Assembly: GCF_000975115.1 (NCBI RefSeq)
Contig: NZ_BBRE01000002.1
Span: 1 to 64,000 of the forward strand
Length of the DNA stretch: 64,000 bases
Source: Demequina oxidasica
GTDB lineage: Bacteria; Actinomycetota; Actinomycetes; Actinomycetales; Demequinaceae
Reading direction: 5' to 3'
Numbering within the stretch: position 1 is the first letter of the stretch; each line of letters begins with the position of its first letter. The notes under the pieces are model-generated. The model was not told the origin of the DNA. It saw only the letters and a list, made by a program, of their open reading frames with translations, and made no database searches. Shown here piece after piece: positions 61,207 to 64,000 of the stretch. The translations under genes were made by a program, and so were the position numbers.

Positions 61207-61995
61207 GTGGACGCCGGGTCGAACGACGCTGGTACTCCAGTGAGCCAAGCAGCAATCAATGCGGTGCTGTTTGACGTCGACGACACGCTCGTGGACACCA
61301 AGGGCGCGTTCCGGCACGCGCTCACGACGGTCGCGGCCGAGTACCTTGCGGCCGATGCGGAGCTTGCCGACGTCGCGGTCTTTTGGCGCGCGGACAGGCA
61401 CGGGCATTACCGCGCCCACACCCGTGGCGAGATGGACCACCGCGAGCAGCGTATGAGGCGCGCGAACGACCTTCACGCGGAGTTCGGCGGGGTGCTCATG
61501 GGCGACGACGCGTACGACGCGTGGGACGTGGTTTTCGAGCAGGGCTTTCAGGATGGCTGGCGCGCATTCGACGACGCGCATGCATGCCTGGACGCGCTCG
61601 AGGAGGCCGGTATCCCGTACGGAGCGCTCAGCAACGCGCGCTTTGACTACCAGAACCTCAAGCTCGCGGCCGTGGGTCTGGAGCGCGTGCCCATGCTGGT
61701 GGGAGTCGACACCCTGGGCTTCGGCAAGCCGGATCCACGAGTGTTTGCGCTCGCGGCCGAGCGGCTTGGATCAGCGCCCGCCCAGACTGCCTACATCGGT
61801 GACGAGCTCGACATCGACGCCATTGCGGCCACGCGTGCCGGGCTCAGTGGCTATTGGCTAGACCGTTCTAGGGGGGCCGATGCCGGGACTGGCGAGGGCG
61901 GCAGCACGGACGATTCGGTGGTGACACAGGACGGATTGACGGTGCCACGGGTGGCAACTTTGCGCGAGTTTTCGGCGAGTATTGGCCCTCACTAG
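61207..61995 (+). CDS. HAD-superfamily hydrolase
   Basis: 262-residue phosphatase-like protein: motif I VLFDVDDTLVDTKG, cap domain from about 35 to 125, motif II YGALSNARF, motif III Lys in FGKPDPRVFALA and motif IV YIGDELDIDAIAA. The order is that of the subfamily IA phosphoglycolate/HDHD group. Starts GTG 61207, TTG 61204 or GTG 61240 are possible; none has a strong ribosome site. It begins 9 bases after gltX and is probably cotranscribed. Confidence 0.87.
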   Translation: MDAGSNDAGTPVSQAAINAVLFDVDDTLVDTKGAFRHALTTVAAEYLAADAELADVAVFWRADRHGHYRAHTRGEMDHREQRMRRANDLHAEFGGVLMGDDAYDAWDVVFEQGFQDGWRAFDDAHACLDALEEAGIPYGALSNARFDYQNLKLAAVGLERVPMLVGVDTLGFGKPDPRVFALAAERLGSAPAQTAYIGDELDIDAIAATRAGLSGYWLDRSRGADAGTGEGGSTDDSVVTQDGLTVPRVATLREFSASIGPH

Positions 61996-62076
61996 GCCAC
62001 AGCATCGGCGCCGGTTTTGGATGGGGCGCAGAACAGGCTAAAGTAGTGCCTCGGTCCAGCCTTCGGGTGAGGCCAT

Positions 62077-62148
62077 TGGGGTATGGTGTAATTGGCAGCA
62101 CGAGTGATTCTGGTTCATTTAGTCTAGGTTCGAGTCCTGGTACCCCAG
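62077..62148 (+). tRNA. tRNA-Gln (anticodon CUG)
   Basis: Acceptor arms TGGGGTA and TACCCCA, D-loop AATTGGCAG, anticodon loop TTCTGGT with CTG at 62110-62112, T-loop GGTTCGAGTCC and discriminator G; CCA is encoded (62149-62151). Confidence 0.95.
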
Positions 62149-62158
62149 CCATCAAGAC

Positions 62159-62181
62159 GGCCCGCTTCGGTGGGTCTTTTT
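62159..62181 (+). terminator. Terminator after tRNA-Gln
   Basis: GGCCCGC and GTGGGTC form a 7-bp stem (two wobbles) around TTCG, followed by TTTTT. Confidence 0.8.
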
Positions 62182-62264
62182 GCTGGCCCGACGATTGGCG
62201 CGATGTGCCAGCCGTAGGGTAAAGTTTGTTTTCGCATTCACCGCGTAGTTGCGTGAATCGCTAG

Positions 62265-62337
62265 GGCCCCGTTGTGTAGCGGCCTAGCACGCCGCCCTCT
62301 CACGGCGGTAGCGCGGGTTCGAATCCCGTCGGGGCTA
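62265..62337 (+). tRNA. tRNA-Glu (anticodon CUC)
   Basis: Acceptor GGCCCCG with CGGGGCT (terminal G-U), anticodon stem CCGCC/GGCGG with loop CTCTCAC (anticodon 62299-62301), T-arm GCGGGTTCGAATCCCGT, discriminator A; CCA is encoded (62338-62340). Confidence 0.95.
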
Positions 62338-62345
62338 CCAAAATT

Positions 62346-62378
62346 CTCCTCACCGCAGTAGCGGTGGGGAGTTTTTTT
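62346..62378. terminator. Strong terminator after tRNA-Glu
   Basis: CTCCTCACCGC and GCGGTGGGGAG pair around AGTA, followed by seven T. A matching A run lies upstream, so it can also serve the convergent DCC gene. Confidence 0.9.
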
Positions 62379-62401
62379 ATTTCCCGGGTGTCCTGTCGCG
62401 G

Positions 62402-62884
62402 TTACGCGAGGTCGTCCAGTGTCGCGAGGCGCGACTTCCACAGCGTCACCAGTTCGCGCGGAGGGACTCCGCACGCAGGGTCCTCCGCATTGACGCGCGA
62501 GCGACGGGCAGCGACCGCATCGTAGACGCGGTCGCGCCAGGAACGAGGGACGATGCGCGCAAGAGTTGCCGCTCGCCACGGCCAGCCTAGGCCGCGCAGA
62601 ATCGCGATGACCGCGTCGGACTTGGTGAGCACGTGGCCCGCGTTGCCTGGCACAGCACCCCCATCATTGCCAGCGGCGTTGTCTGGAGAGGAGCCGCTAT
62701 CCCACAGGACAGTCGTCGAGGCCCCAATGTCCGCTGGCAGCCCGGCGCGCCGAATGGTCTCGCGGCCCACCTCGCCCGCAGAGCCCGCGAGCAGGAAGGC
62801 TCCACCGCGGTCGTGCCGGACCAGCCACGAGACAAATCCATTGCACAGCCCACATTCACCGTCAAAGACCACAATTCGTGCCAT
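62402..62884 (-). CDS. DCC-family (DUF393) thiol-disulfide oxidoreductase-like protein
   Basis: 160 residues. The N-terminus IVVFDGECGLCNGFVSWLVRHDRGG carries the Asp-x-x-Cys-x-x-Cys signature that names the family, and LTKSDAVIAILRGLGWPW the second conserved block. Predicted thioredoxin-like fold; biological role unknown. A Gly/Asn/Ala-rich insertion near residues 62-82 is unusual. Convergent with the tRNA-Glu terminator. Confidence 0.88.
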   Translation of the reverse strand: MARIVVFDGECGLCNGFVSWLVRHDRGGAFLLAGSAGEVGRETIRRAGLPADIGASTTVLWDSGSSPDNAAGNDGGAVPGNAGHVLTKSDAVIAILRGLGWPWRAATLARIVPRSWRDRVYDAVAARRSRVNAEDPACGVPPRELVTLWKSRLATLDDLA

Positions 62885-62974
62885 GCCTCAAGTCTAGGGT
62901 CGCGCAGCTAGTTCGCTAATGCCTGGTATTTCGCTAGGGTCGAAGTGATTCCAGCAACACCGAGGGGGAGTGCT

Positions 62975-63607
62975 ATGCGCATGAAGCGTGAACGATCCAG
63001 TCCAGATGCCGATCGCTGCGTGGAACCCTCGAGCGCAGCACGGGAGAGGGTTGGCATTGTCGGGGCGATGGGCGTGGCGGTCGCGATCGTCTTGGCGGGG
63101 TGCGCGCCGACTGCGTCTGGGCCAGACCTCGCCCTCAGCCATACGGTAGGCGGCGAGGCGTCCGCTGGGGACTCGACGCCGCCTGTCGAGGCATCGACTG
63201 TGCGTCCCGAACCCCCCGCGAGCGAGCCGCCGGTTCCACACGCATCGGTCGACGCCCCACGGGCAATGGAGGTGGGCGACTGCCTCAACAAGGTGGCCGT
63301 AGATGAGCTGGGGTTGCCCATTCCTCAGTACATTGATTGCGATCAGCCCCACATGTTCGAGGTGACGGCGGTCGTTGACGCCGTGAGTGAGGTGTCGGCA
63401 TTCAATTTCGAAGCGATTGATGACGCCCGCAAGGCACATTGCCGCAATGAGTACGAGTCGTACACCGGCCGGGACTCGCGCGACATGGGCAATGCCTTCG
63501 GTTGGGACCAGCTCTCTGAGCGGGCCTGGGATGCCGGTGAGACCAGTTATTCCTGCTATGCCACCGCGCCTGGGTTCGGGGACCTGACGGGCTCCGTCGC
63601 GTCGTAG
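62975..63607 (+). CDS. Septum-formation family lipoprotein
   Basis: 210 residues. A basic N-terminus leads to a hydrophobic helix ending in lipobox VLAGC (Cys near residue 46), an unusually long signal region. A Pro/Glu-rich linker follows, then a domain with AMEVGDCLNKV, IDCDQPHMFEVTAVVD and AHCRNEYESYTGRD, the Cys-rich pattern of the actinobacterial septum-formation family. GAGGGGGAG precedes ATG 62975. Membrane-anchored outside the cell; exact job unknown. Confidence 0.78.
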   Translation: MRMKRERSSPDADRCVEPSSAARERVGIVGAMGVAVAIVLAGCAPTASGPDLALSHTVGGEASAGDSTPPVEASTVRPEPPASEPPVPHASVDAPRAMEVGDCLNKVAVDELGLPIPQYIDCDQPHMFEVTAVVDAVSEVSAFNFEAIDDARKAHCRNEYESYTGRDSRDMGNAFGWDQLSERAWDAGETSYSCYATAPGFGDLTGSVAS

Positions 63608-63887
63608 CAGCGCGTATCCCACCTTGCCGTAACGTTTCGAAGGGATGTCCCTTTTGGGCGCATTGCGACGCGGTGAGACATGCGTCACATCGCTCTCATG
63701 GAATCTTTACGTCCTGGTGAACGCTCACTATTGTGGGTTTCGCGGGAACTGAGGGGTTCTCGCCAATCCGCGCGATCCACTGAGGCGAACACCGTCCGGG
63801 GACGTGCCAACGAAACCCACGCCAGTGACGGCAGACCTTTGTCTCCGACTTTGTTATGCGTGCCAACTTATAGATTGAGGAACTCTT

Positions 63888-64000
63888 ATGACTACGCCCA
63901 ACGACTCCGTTTCCCAGGCTCTCGCGATTGACGGCTGCCTCGCCGCAGCGCTGGTGGACTACGACTCCGGCATGACCCTCGCCACGGCAGGCGCTGGCAT
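63888..64000 (+). CDS. Start of a roadblock/LC7-like small protein (cut by window end)
   Basis: ATG at 63888 follows GAGGAA. The first 37 residues (MTTPNDSVSQALAIDGCLAA then ALVDYDSGMTLATAGAG) resemble a family of short actinobacterial proteins with the AALVDYxSGMTL signature, which look like roadblock/LC7 relatives. Truncated at the right edge. The 280 bases before it (63608-63887) contain no gene that I can support. Confidence 0.6.
   Translation, partial: MTTPNDSVSQALAIDGCLAAALVDYDSGMTLATAGAG

Overview
The window comes from a high-GC Gram-positive bacterium, most likely an actinobacterium of the Micrococcales type. This is inferred from SigE-family sigma factors, a DUF222/13E12 HNH protein, a DUF3516 helicase, a YbaB/EspC-like type VII secretion cluster, septum-formation lipoprotein and citramalate synthase families, GTG/TTG starts and several apparently leaderless genes. 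Genus cannot be fixed from the sequence. It looks chromosomal; I see no rRNA, CRISPR array, prophage or insertion sequence.

Region 1 (192-9288) is a xylan-type oligosaccharide locus on the minus strand: solute-binding lipoprotein, two permeases, a GH3 glycosidase, a signal-less GH10 xylanase and a terminal LacI regulator. A second LacI gene is divergent, with a perfect 20-bp palindromic operator between. No ATPase is encoded, so a shared one elsewhere is inferred. Region 2 (9312-16360) holds an orphan AAA ATPase, a 2-hydroxyacid dehydrogenase, a DUF1801 protein, a photolyase, a TipA-type MerR regulator with an internal ribosome binding site, and a secreted GH5 mannanase-like enzyme with its own operator-like promoter.

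Region 3 (16568-28070) is mainly branched-chain amino acid synthesis: ilvD, then a sigma/membrane-protein cassette, then ilvB-ilvN-ilvC-leuB-ilvE behind a leader peptide (Leu-Val-Val-Val-Ile) and attenuator. A citramalate synthase with an Ile-rich leader (43557-45342) and a second ilvE (35651-36751) extend this theme. A short aldehyde dehydrogenase relic lies between ilvE and an M50-like membrane protease.

Region 4 (28201-46469) is mixed: a large Ig-repeat surface protein, a fatty acyl-CoA ligase under a TetR-like operator, a vWA protein, an HNH nuclease gene broken by one in-frame TAA, small enzymes, a second sigma cassette (sigma overlapping an MltG-like membrane protein), DUF222-HNH, a YgjP-type metalloprotein and lipoate ligase. 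Region 5 (46603-53958) has a Ski2-like helicase, YigZ, EamA, VIT1, YggS, YbaK and RNase HI; YbaK is flanked by paired 19-bp repeats in inverted orientation.

Region 6 (53999-56776) is the most novel-looking part: a five-gene, tightly overlapped cluster of YbaB-like protein, EspC/WXG-like protein, a 465-residue presumed secreted toxin with an unrecognised C-terminal domain, a small CxxC protein and an SseB-like protein. Region 7 (56773-64000) is housekeeping: a protein commonly named 3-methyladenine glycosylase, an acyltransferase-like membrane protein, an FAH-family enzyme, gltX, a HAD phosphatase, tRNA-Gln, tRNA-Glu, a DCC thiol protein, a septum-formation lipoprotein and the start of one more gene. 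Across the whole window the octamer GCCGATGC/GCATCGGC is strikingly frequent (about 50 sites counted by eye).
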